From assembly GCF_000716545.1 (NCBI RefSeq), contig NZ_JNWZ01000023.1, positions 27,787-91,786 of the forward strand: DNA of 64,000 nt, in the 5' to 3' direction. How positions within the stretch are numbered: position 1 is the first letter of the stretch; the number at the start of each line of letters is the position of its first letter. The DNA comes from Kitasatospora phosalacinea (lineage in GTDB: Bacteria; Actinomycetota; Actinomycetes; Streptomycetales; Streptomycetaceae). Position numbers and translations under genes: made by a program. Of this stretch, positions 28,603 to 38,742 are shown in pieces. The notes beneath the pieces are model-generated. The model worked only from the letters and a program-made list of their open reading frames with translations, made no database searches and was not told where the DNA came from.

Positions 28603-31600
28603 TCAGTCGACCGGGGGCGGGGTCTTGGCCGGGGTGCGGTCCAGGGACTCCAGGGCGAGGCGGACGGCGGTCTCCAGTTGGGGGTCGCGGCCGGCCGCCC
28701 AGTCGTGCGGGGCGATCGGGACTTCGACGTCGGGGGTGACGCCCCGGTTCTCCAGGTGCCAGCCGTAGCCCTCGACCCAGTACGAGTACTTGGGCTGGGT
28801 GACCAGCGTCCCGTCGACCAGGGTGTACCTGCTGTCGATGCCGATGACGCCGCCCCAGGTCCGGGTGCCGACCACCGGGCCGATGCCCAGGGCCTGGATC
28901 GCGGCGTTGACGATGTCGCCGTCGGAGCCGGAGAACTCGTCGGCCAGCGCGACCACCGGGCCGCGCGGGGCGTCGCCGGGGTACGGGTCGGGGTGGGCGA
29001 GGTCGCGGCCGTGGTTCCAGCCGACGATCCGGCGGGCCAGCTTCTCGACGATCAGCTGGGAGGTGTGGCCGCCCCGGTTCTCCCGCAGGTCGAGGACGAC
29101 GCCCTCCAGGGACATCTCGAACCGCAGGTCGCGGTGGAGCTGCGCCCAGCCCGCGCTCTGCATGTCGGGGACGTGCAGGTAGCCGAGCCGCCCGCCGGAC
29201 AGTTCGCGGACGGCGGCCCGCCGCCCGGCGACCCAGTCGTGGTAGCGCAGCGCCTCCTCGTCGTCGAGCGGCACCACGACGGGGTGGCGCTCGCCGCCGT
29301 CCTTGCCGCCGACGGTGAGCTCGACCGGCTGGTCGGCGGTGCCGGCCAGCAGCGGGGCGGGGCCGCTGACCGGGTCGACCGGGCGGCCGTTGACGGCCAG
29401 GACCGCGTCCCCCGGCCGGATCGCCGCGCCGGGCGCGGCCAGCGGGGAGCGGGCCCGCGGGTCGGAGGACTCGCCGGGCAGCACCCGGGCCACCCGCCAC
29501 ACCTCGCCGTCGCGCACCAGGTCCGCGCCGAGCAGGCCCTGCCGCCGGGCGGCCTCGGTGCCGCGGCCGGGCGGCAGCACGTACGCGTGCGAGGTGCCGA
29601 GCTCGCCGACCGTCTCCCAGAGCAGGTCGACCAGGTCGGAGCGGCTGCCGAGGTGCTCGACCAGCGGCCGGTACCTGGCCAGGACGCCGGCCCAGTCGAC
29701 GCCGCCCAGGTCGGCGCGCCAGAAGTTGTCCCGCATCAGGCGGCCGTTCTCGTCGAACATCTGCCGCCACTCGGCGGCCGGGTCGACGGTGACCCGGACC
29801 CGGTCCAGGCCGACCTCGGCCTCCTCGTCCTCGCCGGCCTTCTGGTCGGCGGGCACGATCCGCAGCGAACCGTCCTCCAGCACCGCCAGCCGGGTGCCGT
29901 CGCCGCTGACCGCGAACGCGTCGACGCCGGTGAGCAGCTCCTCCGCCCGGCGCTTCCCCAGGTCGAACCGCTCCAGCGCGGTGCGGGCCGGCTCGTCGTC
30001 CAACGAGGCGGCGCTGTCGCCGAGTTCACCGCCGAGCGGGTACCTGGTCCACAGCACCCCGTCCTTCGCGGCGCGCAGCACCCCGAACCGCCCGGCCTCC
30101 ACCGGGAACGGCACGATCCGGTCGGCGATGCCCTCCAGGTCGACCCGGGTGCCGGGCACCGCGGCGTCCTTCTCGCCCTCCTTGGGCTCCTCCTCGCCGC
30201 CGGCCGGCCGCCCGCCGCGCTGCGGGCCGAACGGCGACGGGGTCTCGGCGGCCAGCGTCAGCAGGTACGGGCGGGTGCCGCCGGGGAAGGACAGGTCGAA
30301 GGCGTGCTGGTCGTACACCGGGTCGAAGCTGCGCACCGAGAGGAACGCCAGGTGCTTGCCGTCGGCGGTGAAGGCCGGCGAGTAGTCGTGGAAGCGCTGC
30401 GGGGTGGCCTCGCTGACGGTGCGCGAGGTCAGGTCGGCGATCATGATCTGCCGCAGCGACCACGGGCCGAGCACCGGCTGCGACCAGGCCAGCCACGCCG
30501 AGTCCGGGCTGAACACCAGCCCGGAGACCTCGCCGTCGGCGCTGTGCGCCAGCTCGTTCACGGCGCCGTCGCTGAGCGCCACCAGCAGCACCCGGCCGTC
30601 GTGCGAGGCTACCGCGAGCTGCCGCCCGTCCGGCGAGACCACCAGCGCGCGCACCCGCCCGAGCCGGCCGGCCGCCAGCCGGCGGCGCTCCGGGCCCAGC
30701 ACCGCCGGGGCGTACTCCAGTGCGTCGTCGCCCTCGGCGTCGGTGACCCACACCGCGCCCTGCGCGTCGTCCTCGCCGGGGACCACCCGGGCCAGCCGGC
30801 CGCGCGCACCGGGCGTCTCGTCCAGCACCCGGGCCGGGCCCTCCCGGTGGGTCACCCAGTGCACGGTGCCGCGCACCACCACGGCCGCGGCCCGGCCGGT
30901 GCGGTCCGGGGCGGCGCTCTCCACCTGCCCGGCGGCGGGCGTCGGGTGCGGACGGCGCCGGGTGCGCGGCCCGGCCGGGCGCACGTCCAGCCGGCGCGGC
31001 TCAGCACCGTCCAGGCCGTCCAGCAGCCACAGTTCGCCGGCGCTCTGCCAGATCACCCGGGTGCCGTCGGTGGACGCCTGCCGGGCGTAGAACCCGCTGT
31101 CCGCCGGGCCGTGCGCCCGCAGGTCGGAGCCGTCCGGGAGGCTGGAGTACAGCCGCCCGGTGCCCTCGTGGTCGGAGAGGAACGCGACCCGGTCGCCGAC
31201 CCACATCGGACACTCCAACTGCCCGTCCAGGTCGGCGTGCAGGCGCTCGAACCGGGCCGCGCCGATCCACAGCTTCCCGGCCCGCCCGCCCCGGTAGCGC
31301 TTCCAGTGCGCGGCCTCCCGGTTGTGCGTCCCCAGCAGCACCCGCCCGCCGCCGGTGCCCTCCGGCACCGGTTCGAACGCCAGCGAGCCGATCGGCCCGT
31401 ACGGCAGCCGCGTCGGCTCCCCGCCGTCCAGCGGCACCGCGAACGCCCAGGTCCGCCGGATCGTCTCCTGCCCGGCGGTGGTGATCGCGACCGGCCGCCC
31501 GTCCGCGCTCCACCCCACCAGCGCGGTGTGCGGGCTCCCCCAGTACGTCAGCCGCCGCGCCGCGCCGCCCTCCACCGGCCCGACGTGCACCTCGGGCGCG

Positions 31601-31800
31601 CCGTCCCGGGTCGACGCCCAGGCCAGCGACCGCCCGTCCGGCGAGAACCGCACCGCCCCCACCGGCACCTGGTCCGCCGTCACCCGCCAGGCCCGCCCGC
31701 CCGTCACGGGCGCCAGCCAGACGTCGTCCTCGGCGACGAAGGCCACGAGATCGCCGTGCAGGTGGGGGTGGCGCAGGTAGCCGCGCGTAGATTCGGTCAT
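28603..31800 (-). CDS. Tricorn-type S41 peptidase
   Basis: 1,065 residues, full length for the tricorn family. Two beta-propeller regions (about 10-290 and 300-620, WD40/TolB-like blades such as VRFSPDGRSLAWASTRDGAPE and LVVSPDGRQLAVASHDGRV) are followed by the core C1 domain, a PDZ domain (about 765-850, PGDAVLAVNGRPVDPVSG) and the S41 catalytic domain. The nucleophile is the serine of DEFSGSDGDIVNAA at about 957-959. Tricorn proteases degrade peptides released by the proteasome, which these bacteria also possess. The gene stands alone. Confidence 0.94.
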   Translation of the reverse strand: MTESTRGYLRHPHLHGDLVAFVAEDDVWLAPVTGGRAWRVTADQVPVGAVRFSPDGRSLAWASTRDGAPEVHVGPVEGGAARRLTYWGSPHTALVGWSADGRPVAITTAGQETIRRTWAFAVPLDGGEPTRLPYGPIGSLAFEPVPEGTGGGRVLLGTHNREAAHWKRYRGGRAGKLWIGAARFERLHADLDGQLECPMWVGDRVAFLSDHEGTGRLYSSLPDGSDLRAHGPADSGFYARQASTDGTRVIWQSAGELWLLDGLDGAEPRRLDVRPAGPRTRRRPHPTPAAGQVESAAPDRTGRAAAVVVRGTVHWVTHREGPARVLDETPGARGRLARVVPGEDDAQGAVWVTDAEGDDALEYAPAVLGPERRRLAAGRLGRVRALVVSPDGRQLAVASHDGRVLLVALSDGAVNELAHSADGEVSGLVFSPDSAWLAWSQPVLGPWSLRQIMIADLTSRTVSEATPQRFHDYSPAFTADGKHLAFLSVRSFDPVYDQHAFDLSFPGGTRPYLLTLAAETPSPFGPQRGGRPAGGEEEPKEGEKDAAVPGTRVDLEGIADRIVPFPVEAGRFGVLRAAKDGVLWTRYPLGGELGDSAASLDDEPARTALERFDLGKRRAEELLTGVDAFAVSGDGTRLAVLEDGSLRIVPADQKAGEDEEAEVGLDRVRVTVDPAAEWRQMFDENGRLMRDNFWRADLGGVDWAGVLARYRPLVEHLGSRSDLVDLLWETVGELGTSHAYVLPPGRGTEAARRQGLLGADLVRDGEVWRVARVLPGESSDPRARSPLAAPGAAIRPGDAVLAVNGRPVDPVSGPAPLLAGTADQPVELTVGGKDGGERHPVVVPLDDEEALRYHDWVAGRRAAVRELSGGRLGYLHVPDMQSAGWAQLHRDLRFEMSLEGVVLDLRENRGGHTSQLIVEKLARRIVGWNHGRDLAHPDPYPGDAPRGPVVALADEFSGSDGDIVNAAIQALGIGPVVGTRTWGGVIGIDSRYTLVDGTLVTQPKYSYWVEGYGWHLENRGVTPDVEVPIAPHDWAAGRDPQLETAVRLALESLDRTPAKTPPPVD

Positions 31801-31893
31801 CCCGCCAGCCTAGGACGCGGAGCCCGCGATCCGTCAGAGGTTGCGGGAGTACGCAGCCGGACCGCGGCGGCCCCGGCGCCCCGCTCCCGCTCG

Positions 31894-32637
31894 CTACCCC
31901 CAGCGCCCCGTGCGTCCCAGCAGGAGCGAGCCGGCCGCGACGCCCGCCGTGGAGGTGCGCAGGACGGAGGGGCCGAGCCGGTACGGAGCGGCGCCGGCCT
32001 CGGCGAAGGCGGCGATCTCGTCCGGGGAGACGCCCCCCTCGGGCCCGACCACCAGGACGATCTCGCCGTCGGCGGGCAGCCGCGCGGTGGCCAGCGGCAG
32101 CGACCCCTCCTCGTGCAGGACGGCCGCGAAGTCCGCGGCGGCCAGCAGCGGCAGCAGCTGCCGGGTGGTCACCGCGTCCCGGACCTCGGGGAAGCGCAGC
32201 CGCCGCGACTGCTTGCCGGCCTCGCGGGCGGTGGCCCGCCACTTGGCGAGCGCCTTGGCGCCGCGCTCGCCCTTCCACTGGGTGATGCAGCGGGAGGCGG
32301 CCCAGGGGACGATCGCGTCGATGCCCGCCTCGGTCATGGTCTCGACGGCGAGTTCGCCGCGCTCGCCCTTGGGGAGGGCCTGGACGACGGTGATCCGGGG
32401 CGCCGGGGCGGGCTCCTCGCGGACGGCGGCGACCAGGACGTCCAGGGCGTCCTTGCCGTGCAGCGCGGCGACGGTGCCGTCCGCGCCGCGGCCGCGGCCG
32501 TCGGCGAGGGTGAGCGCCTCGCCGGGTCCGAGGCGTTTGACGGCGACGGCGTGCCGGCCCTCGGGGCCGTCGAGGCGGACGGTCGTGCCGGGGGCGGCCC
32601 CCGTCAGGTCGTCGACGACGAACACCGGTGCGGTCAT
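31894..32637 (-). CDS. rsmE: 16S rRNA (uracil-1498-N3)-methyltransferase
   Basis: 247 residues, SPOUT family. The N-terminal PUA-like domain reads APVFVVDDL..LDGPEGRHAVAVKRLGPGEALTLADGRG. The knotted C-terminal domain has ITVVQALPKGERGE, ERGAKALAKWRATAREAGKQSRRLRFPEV, LVVGPEGGVSPDEIAAF and RLGPSVLRTSTAGVAA. The methyl donor is S-adenosylmethionine. It is downstream of dnaJ, but a strong terminator between them implies its own promoter or read-through. Confidence 0.94.
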   Translation of the reverse strand: MTAPVFVVDDLTGAAPGTTVRLDGPEGRHAVAVKRLGPGEALTLADGRGRGADGTVAALHGKDALDVLVAAVREEPAPAPRITVVQALPKGERGELAVETMTEAGIDAIVPWAASRCITQWKGERGAKALAKWRATAREAGKQSRRLRFPEVRDAVTTRQLLPLLAAADFAAVLHEEGSLPLATARLPADGEIVLVVGPEGGVSPDEIAAFAEAGAAPYRLGPSVLRTSTAGVAAGSLLLGRTGRWG

Positions 32638-32675
32638 CGGTACAGCAGTCCTCTCAACGGGAACCCATCGGGGCG

Positions 32676-32724
32676 AAAAACGAGCCGGGAGCGGCGGGGC
32701 ACTGCCCCTCGCCGCTCCCGGCTC
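32676..32724 (-). terminator. Intrinsic terminator after hrcA-dnaJ
   Basis: On the minus strand, a long GC stem (GAGCCGGGAGCGGCG against its inverse, arms within 32682-32724, with a 2-base bulge) is followed at once by GTTTTTC (32676-32680). This is one of only two classical stem-plus-T-run terminators I noticed in the window. Confidence 0.9.
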
Positions 32725-32739
32725 CGGGAGGAACGGGTC

Positions 32740-33876
32740 TCACCGGCCGTTGAAGGCGTCCTTCAGCCGGGAGAACAGGCCCTGCTGGCCGGGCGCGAAC
32801 TGCCCGGAGGGACGCTCCTCGCCGCGCAGCAGGGCGAGCCGCCGCAGCAGTTCCTCCTGCTCCGGGTCGAGCTTGGTGGGCGTCTGCACCTCGACGTGCA
32901 CTATCAGGTCGCCCCGGCCGCCGCCGCGCAGGTGGGTGATGCCGCGGCCGTGCAGCGGGATCGACTGGCCGGACTGGGTGCCGGGCCGGATGTCGACCTC
33001 CTCCAGGCCGTCGAGGGTCTGCAGCGGCACCTGGGTGCCGAGCGACGCGGCGGTCATCGGGATGGTGACGGTGCAGTGCAGGTCGTCGCCGCGCCGCTGG
33101 AAGGTCGGGTGGCTGGTCTCGGCGATCTCGACGTACAGGTCGCCGGCGGGGCCGCCGCCGGGGCCGACCTCGCCCTCGCCGGCCAGCTGGATCCGGGTGC
33201 CGTTGTCGACGCCGGCCGGGATCTTGACGGTGAGGGTGCGGCGGGCGCGGACCCGGCCGTCGCCGGCGCACTCCGGGCAGGGGGTGGGGACGACGGTGCC
33301 GAAGCCCTGGCACTGCGGGCAGGGGCGGGAGGTCATGACCTGGCCCAGGAAGGACCGGGTGACCTGGGAGACCTCGCCCTTGCCGCGACACATGTCGCAG
33401 GTCTGCGCGGAGGTGCCGGGCGCGGCGCCCTCGCCGCTGCAGGTGGTGCAGGTGACGGCGGTGTCGACCTGGAGTTCCTTGGTGGTGCCGAACGCGGCCT
33501 CCTCCAGGGTGATCTCCAGCCGGATCATGGCGTCCTGGCCGCGGCGGGTGCGCGAGCGCGGGCCGCGCTGGCCGGTCGCGGCGCCGAAGAAGGCGTCCAT
33601 GATGTCGGAGAAGCCGAACCCGGCCGCACCGGCGCCGAAGCCGCCCCCGCCGCCGCCCGGCGACAGCGGGTCCCCGCCGAGGTCGTAGACCTGGCGCTTC
33701 TGCGGATCGGAGAGCACCTCGTAGGCGGCGTTGATCTCCTTGAACCGCTCCTGCGTCTTCGGGTCCGGGTTGACGTCCGGGTGCAGCTCACGGGCGAGGC
33801 GCCGGAACGCCTTCTTGATCTCGTCCTGCCCCGCGTCGCGTCGGACGCCGAGTACCGCGTAGTAGTCCGTGGCCAC
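32740..33876 (-). CDS. dnaJ: Chaperone DnaJ (second copy, type I)
   Basis: 378 residues. J-domain with the HPD motif ([15 protein letters not shown]) at about 30-40, Gly-rich linker ([15 protein letters not shown]), four CxxCxGxG-type zinc repeats ([32 protein letters not shown]) and the substrate-binding C-terminal domain. It is an Hsp70 co-chaperone. The start is the GTG at 33876 with CCGGAG upstream; a TTG one codon earlier is less likely. It is co-transcribed with hrcA, so it should be under CIRCE/HrcA control. Confidence 0.94.
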   Translation of the reverse strand: MATDYYAVLGVRRDAGQDEIKKAFRRLARELHPDVNPDPKTQERFKEINAAYEVLSDPQKRQVYDLGGDPLSPGGGGGGFGAGAAGFGFSDIMDAFFGAATGQRGPRSRTRRGQDAMIRLEITLEEAAFGTTKELQVDTAVTCTTCSGEGAAPGTSAQTCDMCRGKGEVSQVTRSFLGQVMTSRPCPQCQGFGTVVPTPCPECAGDGRVRARRTLTVKIPAGVDNGTRIQLAGEGEVGPGGGPAGDLYVEIAETSHPTFQRRGDDLHCTVTIPMTAASLGTQVPLQTLDGLEEVDIRPGTQSGQSIPLHGRGITHLRGGGRGDLIVHVEVQTPTKLDPEQEELLRRLALLRGEERPSGQFAPGQQGLFSRLKDAFNGR

Positions 33877-33969
33877 CAAATGCTCCGGTTTTTTCCGCCT
33901 CTAGAAGTGCCTGCGACAGCACGCTGCTTGTTGCGCCGTTCCGCTTCCCGCTGCGCCTGCGCCGATCCG

Positions 33970-35043
33970 TTACGACTCCGCCAGGATCTGGCCGACGTAC
34001 CGTGCCACCGCGCGCACCGCCCCCATTGTGCCCGGGTAATCCATCCGGGTCGGACCGATCACTCCCAGCTTTGCCACGCTCTGGTCGCCCGAACCGTAAC
34101 CGACCGAGACCACCGACGTGGAATTGAGCCCCTCGTAGGCGATCTCGTGGCCGATCCGGACGGTCATCGCCGAGTCGGCCGTCTCACCCAGCAGGCGCAA
34201 CAGCACCACCTGCTCCTCCAGGGCCTCCAGGACCGGCCGGATGGTGAGCGGGAAGTCGTGGCCGAAGCGGGTCAGGTTGGCGGTGCCCGCCAGCATGATC
34301 CGCTCCTCGTTCTGTTCGGCCAGCGCCTCGAACAGGACGGTCAGCACGGTGCTGACGGCGGGCCGGTCGGCCGGGTCGAAGCCGGCCGGCAGGTCCTCCA
34401 GGACGGTCGGCACCTCGGGCAGCCGGCAGCCGCCCGCCATGCCGTTGAGCCTGGCCCGCAGGTCTCCGAGCAGGGCCTCGCCGACCGGGGCGGGGCAGTC
34501 GACCATCCGCTGTTCGACCCGGCCGGTGTTGGTGATCAGCACCAGCATCAGCTTGGTCGGGGTGAGCGACACCAGTTCGATGTGCCGCACGGTGGAGCGG
34601 GTCAGCGAGGGGTACTGGACGACCGCGACCTGCCTGGTCAGCTGGGCGAGCAGCCGCACCGTCCGGGCCACCACGTCGTCCAGGTCGACGGCGCCCTCGA
34701 GGAAGTGCCGGATCGCCCGGCGCTCGGGGGCGGTCATCGGCTTGACCTCGGCGAGCCGGTCGACGAACAGCCGGTAGCCCTTGTCGGTGGGGATCCGGCC
34801 CGCACTGGTGTGCGGCTGGTGGATGTACCCCTCCTCCTCCAGCGCGGCCATGTCGTTGCGGACGGTGGCCGGGGAGACGCCCAGGTTGTGGCGCTCCACC
34901 AGGGCCTTGGAGCCGACCGGCTCCTCGGTGCCCACGTAGTCCTGGACGATCGCCCGGAGCACCGCGAGCCGCCGCTCGTCCAGCGGCCGGGCGGACGGGC
35001 GCGTGTCGATGAGTCGGCCGTCGGGCTTGCTCTCGTCCGGCAT
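33970..35043 (-). CDS. hrcA: Heat-inducible transcription repressor HrcA
   Basis: 357 residues, about 20 longer than usual because of the N-terminal [19 protein letters not shown] segment before [17 protein letters not shown]. The winged helix contains [20 protein letters not shown] and [21 protein letters not shown]. The GAF-like dimer domain ends [21 protein letters not shown]. HrcA binds CIRCE to repress chaperone genes; a matching element lies 49 bp upstream of this start, so it is autoregulated. Confidence 0.94.
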   Translation of the reverse strand: MPDESKPDGRLIDTRPSARPLDERRLAVLRAIVQDYVGTEEPVGSKALVERHNLGVSPATVRNDMAALEEEGYIHQPHTSAGRIPTDKGYRLFVDRLAEVKPMTAPERRAIRHFLEGAVDLDDVVARTVRLLAQLTRQVAVVQYPSLTRSTVRHIELVSLTPTKLMLVLITNTGRVEQRMVDCPAPVGEALLGDLRARLNGMAGGCRLPEVPTVLEDLPAGFDPADRPAVSTVLTVLFEALAEQNEERIMLAGTANLTRFGHDFPLTIRPVLEALEEQVVLLRLLGETADSAMTVRIGHEIAYEGLNSTSVVSVGYGSGDQSVAKLGVIGPTRMDYPGTMGAVRAVARYVGQILAES

Positions 35044-35091
35044 GGGCACGCACCTCCGTCGTCGTCCGTCGTCCCGGTGTCCGGTCCGGGA

Positions 35092-35118
35092 CTGGCACTC
35101 AACTGGGCAGAGTGCCAG
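35092..35118. promoter_or_regulatory. CIRCE element (HrcA operator)
   Basis: CTGGCACTC, nine bases (AACTGGGCA), GAGTGCCAG: a perfect 9-9-9 dyad matching the consensus TTAGCACTC-N9-GAGTGCTAA with two arm substitutions per side that keep the symmetry. It lies between divergent hrcA and htpX. Confidence 0.93.
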
Positions 35119-35342
35119 AACCGTACCTGCCAGTGTACGGCCCGGGCCTGACCGCAGGAACGGTGCGCCCGCGTGATCCTCGTCCGGAGCGGTCGCGGCG
35201 CGCCCGGGCCGCGTCCCGTTCCGACCGAATTCCCACCGTTTCGGATGGTGCCCGCGGGCCCGCCCGGTGGCAGCATCGAAGACGAGCGGGGCGGACGGCG
35301 CGGCGCCCGGGCCGCCGGTCCGGACGCAGAGGAGGAGCAGCG

Positions 35343-36263
35343 ATGTCGGCGGCACAGCACTCCCGGTTCACCCCAGACCGCGGCCTGACCGGCCGGATGG
35401 TCGTCACCATGTTCCTGATCGGGCTGCTCTACGTGGGCTTCACCGGTCTGCTGATCGTGCTGCTGCGCGGCGCCTGGCCGCTGGTGGTGCTGATCTCCGG
35501 CGGCCTGTTCGTCGCGCAGTTCTGGTTCTCCGACAAGATCACCGAGCGGGCGATGGGCGCCCACCGGGTCACCCCCGAGCAGTACCCGCAGCTGCACGGT
35601 GCGGTGGACCGGCTGTGCGCGCTGGCCGACATGCCCAAGCCCAGGGTCGCGGTGGCCGACAACGACATGCCCAACGCCTTCGCCACCGGCCGCAACCCGC
35701 AGAACGCGGTGATCTGCGTGACCACCGGGCTGCTGCGCCGGCTGGAGCCGGAGGAGCTGGAGGGCGTGCTGGCCCACGAGCTGTCGCACGTCGCGCACCG
35801 GGACGTCGCGGTGATGACGGTGGCCGGGTTCCTCGGCGTGCTGGCCGGCGCGATGACCAGGATCGCCCTGTACGGCGGGATGATGGGCGGCGGCAACCGC
35901 AACAGCAACGACCAGAACGCGGCGATCGCGATGGTGCTGATCCCGCTGGCCTCGATGGTGGTGTACGCGGTCAGCTTCCTGCTGACCAGGCTGCTGTCGC
36001 GCTACCGCGAGCTGGCCGCCGACCGGGCCGCCGCCCAGCTGACCGGCCGGCCCGCCGCGCTGGCCTCGGCGCTGACCAAGGTGACCGGGCAGATCGCCGC
36101 CATCCCGACCAAGGACCTGCGGCAGGCCCGGCCGTACAACGCCTTCTACTTCGCCCCGGCGCTGAGCGCCAGGGAGACGGCCTCGCGGCTGGTGTCCACC
36201 CACCCGTCGCTGGAGCAGCGCCTCGCGCAGCTGCGGAAGGTCTCCGAAGAACTCGGGCGCTGA
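35343..36263 (+). CDS. htpX: Membrane zinc metalloprotease HtpX
   Basis: 306 residues. Two N-terminal helices ([23 protein letters not shown] and [18 protein letters not shown]). The M48 zinc site is [12 protein letters not shown] (HExxH), the third ligand Glu is in [13 protein letters not shown]. Two further helices lie between them. It degrades damaged membrane proteins. A strong AGGAGGAG precedes the ATG. It is divergent from hrcA across the CIRCE and is followed by pspAB, a pair recurring in actinomycetes. Confidence 0.94.
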   Translation: MSAAQHSRFTPDRGLTGRMVVTMFLIGLLYVGFTGLLIVLLRGAWPLVVLISGGLFVAQFWFSDKITERAMGAHRVTPEQYPQLHGAVDRLCALADMPKPRVAVADNDMPNAFATGRNPQNAVICVTTGLLRRLEPEELEGVLAHELSHVAHRDVAVMTVAGFLGVLAGAMTRIALYGGMMGGGNRNSNDQNAAIAMVLIPLASMVVYAVSFLLTRLLSRYRELAADRAAAQLTGRPAALASALTKVTGQIAAIPTKDLRQARPYNAFYFAPALSARETASRLVSTHPSLEQRLAQLRKVSEELGR

Positions 36264-36300
36264 GCCCGCCCCCTCCCCCACGGAAGAAGGAGCTCGCGGC

Positions 36301-36888
36301 GTGGGATTCCTGGACGCCCTGTTCGGCCGGAGCAAGCCGGTCAAGCCCGACCTCGACCAGCTGTTCGGCATCCCGTCGGCGGCGCTCACCCTGCAGGCCG
36401 CCAAGGGGTTCCTGCCGACCGGCCTGGGCTCGGTGTGCTTCGCCGCGGTCGAGGGCGCGGCCTTCACCGAGGTGCAGGGGCAGGTGCGGGCGCTGCTGGA
36501 CGCGGACACCGGGCGCGGCGGCGTCCCGGTCGAGGCGTCCCGGGACTCGTACGGGTACTCCTGGCTGCTGGCCCGGCACACCCCCGAGGAGCTGCCCGAC
36601 CTGGTCAACGACCTGCACGCGGTCAACAGCGAGCTGGAGGCCGGCGGCTTCGGGCCCCAGCTGCTCTGCTCGCTGGTCGGCTTCCGGGACGCCGAGGGCC
36701 GCTCGCTGGCGCTGGTGTACCTGTACAAGCGGGGCACCTTCTACCCGATGTGCAAGGTCGCCGGGCAGGAGAAGCGGGACAACCCGCTGGAGATCGAGGT
36801 CTCCCACCTGCTCCGCGACGACCTGCGGATCGAGCCGGACCTGTCGCGCTGGTTCCCGGTCTGGGGCGCGCCGGGCATCGAGGACTGA
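36301..36888 (+). CDS. pspAB: PspA-associated protein PspAB
   Basis: 195 residues. MGFLDALFGRSKPVKPDLDQLFGIPSAALTLQ-type beginning, then FLPTGLGSVCFAAVEGAAF, YGYSWLLARH, LVNDLHAVNSELEAGGFGPQLLCSLVGF and YLYKRGTFYPMC match the PspAB family, which is linked to the phage-shock protein A membrane-stress system. GTG start with GAAGGAG upstream, 37 bases after htpX. PspA itself is not in the window. The biochemical role is not known. Confidence 0.88.
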   Translation: MGFLDALFGRSKPVKPDLDQLFGIPSAALTLQAAKGFLPTGLGSVCFAAVEGAAFTEVQGQVRALLDADTGRGGVPVEASRDSYGYSWLLARHTPEELPDLVNDLHAVNSELEAGGFGPQLLCSLVGFRDAEGRSLALVYLYKRGTFYPMCKVAGQEKRDNPLEIEVSHLLRDDLRIEPDLSRWFPVWGAPGIED

Positions 36889-36910
36889 GCCCCGCGGCCC
36901 GCCCGGGCCC

Positions 36911-37687
36911 TCACCCGGCGGCGGCGCTCCGGTAGGCGGCCGCGGCTGCGTCGACGGCCCTCAGCAGGTCCGGGGACTCCTGCTCGCTGACCACCTCCTG
37001 GACGATCAGCAGCACGTCGCCGCCGCCGGGCAGCACGGCGGTCCGGTCGACCCAGGTGAGGCCCAGGCGGTCGGAGCGGTCGGCCACGCGCAGCAGCAGG
37101 CCGTCGCCGAGCGGGCCGCCGTCGAGCGGCTCGGCGGTGATGGTCCGCTCCATCCTGTCGCCCTCGCCACCCGTTTCGACGGGCCCGGCGCAGCGCAGGG
37201 CGGCGGCCCGCAGTTCGGCGAGCACCTGGGCGGCCCGGCCGGGCGGGTAGCGGTCCAGCGACTCCTGGCCGAACCAGCCCAGGTCCTCCGCGTCGTCGTC
37301 GGCCGGGTACCGCTCGAGGCCCACCGCGACGTCCTCCAGCGGCGGGGCGTGCCTGGTCACGAAGGCGCTGACCCCGATGTCGTCGCAGGGCACCGACGCC
37401 AGCGGTTCCGGGGCCGGGCCGTCCGGGTGGACGGGCGCCCGGGTGGTCGTCGACTCCGTCCCGCTGGTGTTCAGCGTGAAGCCGACCGGCAGCCGCAGCG
37501 CGGTCAGCAGCCCGTCCCGCAACACCCGCGGCACCCGCCCGGCCGTCCCGGCACCGGCCGCCGCGCCACCGGCCTTCCGGACGTCGCCGCCCCCGTCCCC
37601 GCCCCCGTCCCCGCCCGCCGAGCAGCCGGCCGCGCCCAGCACCACCGCGACGGCCGCCACCGCCCACCGCCGCCGTCGCCCGTGCAC
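36911..37687 (-). CDS. Putative lipoprotein
   Basis: 258 residues from the GTG at 37687, where the signal VHGRRRRWAVAAVAVVLGAAGCSAG gives a short basic head, a hydrophobic core and the lipobox GAAGC. An in-frame ATG at 37708 would add MDERGCA. A Gly/Asp-rich linker (GGDGGGDGGGD) tethers an extracellular domain with two conserved-looking cysteines (SVPCDDIGVSAF, ALRCAGPVETG). It resembles DUF3558/sensor-like actinomycete lipoproteins but I do not recognise it. Convergent with pspAB. Confidence 0.75.
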   Translation of the reverse strand: MHGRRRRWAVAAVAVVLGAAGCSAGGDGGGDGGGDVRKAGGAAAGAGTAGRVPRVLRDGLLTALRLPVGFTLNTSGTESTTTRAPVHPDGPAPEPLASVPCDDIGVSAFVTRHAPPLEDVAVGLERYPADDDAEDLGWFGQESLDRYPPGRAAQVLAELRAAALRCAGPVETGGEGDRMERTITAEPLDGGPLGDGLLLRVADRSDRLGLTWVDRTAVLPGGGDVLLIVQEVVSEQESPDLLRAVDAAAAAYRSAAAG

Positions 37688-37818
37688 GGCACACCCCCGT
37701 TCGTCCATGATCGCGCCGCACTTTCGCACGTCCGCCGCCGTTCGTAAAGCGGGTCCGTCCGGCCCGCGGCCTGACGCGCCGTCGGTCCCGCGGGGGCGGG
37801 GTCCGTAGACTGCCGCCC

Positions 37819-38664
37819 ATGCGGAGCAGGGAGTACGGGCCGGATCTGACCCCGCCGTGGAAGCGGCAGCAGCCCGCGCCCGAGGTGGCGGCCGAGCGGG
37901 ACCTGGTGGTGGAGGAGGCGACGACCGGGTTCTGCGGGGCGGTGGTGCGCTGCGAGCGGACCGCCGAGGGGTTCACCGTCACGCTGGAGGACCGGTTCGG
38001 CAAGCACCGGGTGTTCCCGCTGGTGCCGCGCGGGTTCCTGCTGGAGGGGCGGGTGGTGACGCTGGTGCGCCCGGCCGCCGCCGCCCCGGCCCCGCCGCGC
38101 GGCCCGGGGCGCACCGCGTCCGGTTCGGTCGCGGTGCCGGGAGCGCGGGCCCGGGTGGCCCGGGAGTCGCGGATCTACGTCGAGGGCCGGCACGACGCCG
38201 AGCTGGTCGAACGGGTCTGGGGCGACGACCTGCGGATCGAGGGCGTGGTGGTGGAGTACCTGGAGGGCGTGGACGACCTGCCCGCCATCGTCGACTCCTT
38301 CGCCCCCGGCCCCGGCCGCCGGCTGGGCGTGCTGGTCGACCACCTGCTGCCCGGCACCAAGGAGCACCGGATCGCCGAGCGGGTGACCGGCGACCACGTG
38401 CTGGTCGTCGGCCACCCGTACGTGGACGTCTGGCAGGCCGTCAAGCCCGCCGCACTGGGCATCGCCGCCTGGCCCGAGGTGCCGCGCGGCGAGGTGTGGA
38501 AGGAGGGCGTCTGCCGGCGGCTGGGCTGGCCGGTGGACACCCCCGCGGCCTGGAAGCGGATCCTCGCCGCGGTCGACGGCTGGAAGGACCTGGAGCCGGA
38601 ACTGCTCGGCCGGGTCGAGGAGTTGATCGACTTCGTCACGCTGCCCGGCGGGGCCGGCGCCTGA
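37819..38664 (+). CDS. DUF3097 family protein
   Basis: 281 residues, the usual length. The start MRSREYGPDLTPPW, then ESRIYVEGRHDAELVERVWGDDLRIEGVVVEYLEG..DLPAIV, GVLVDHLLPGTKEHRIAERV and VWGEGVCRRLGW-type tail are family landmarks. The E-G-x-x-D-A and D-H..K-E-x-R motifs resemble a TOPRIM-like fold, which hints at nucleic-acid chemistry, but no activity is established. It is a single plus-strand gene between two minus-strand ones. Confidence 0.85.
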   Translation: MRSREYGPDLTPPWKRQQPAPEVAAERDLVVEEATTGFCGAVVRCERTAEGFTVTLEDRFGKHRVFPLVPRGFLLEGRVVTLVRPAAAAPAPPRGPGRTASGSVAVPGARARVARESRIYVEGRHDAELVERVWGDDLRIEGVVVEYLEGVDDLPAIVDSFAPGPGRRLGVLVDHLLPGTKEHRIAERVTGDHVLVVGHPYVDVWQAVKPAALGIAAWPEVPRGEVWKEGVCRRLGWPVDTPAAWKRILAAVDGWKDLEPELLGRVEELIDFVTLPGGAGA

Positions 38665-38742
38665 CCTGGCGGCTCGGGGCGTCCGGGCGGTCGTCGCCGG
38701 TGGCGCCCCGCCCCCGTGCCCGCCCCCGTGCCCGTGCCCGGT

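Noticed and set aside
25924..35151. A 9.2-kb stop-free plus-strand reading frame antisense to ten genes
   Set aside because: Very high GC removes stop codons from the opposite strand. The minus strand in this interval encodes ten well-recognised proteins with correct motifs, while the plus-strand product is low-complexity.
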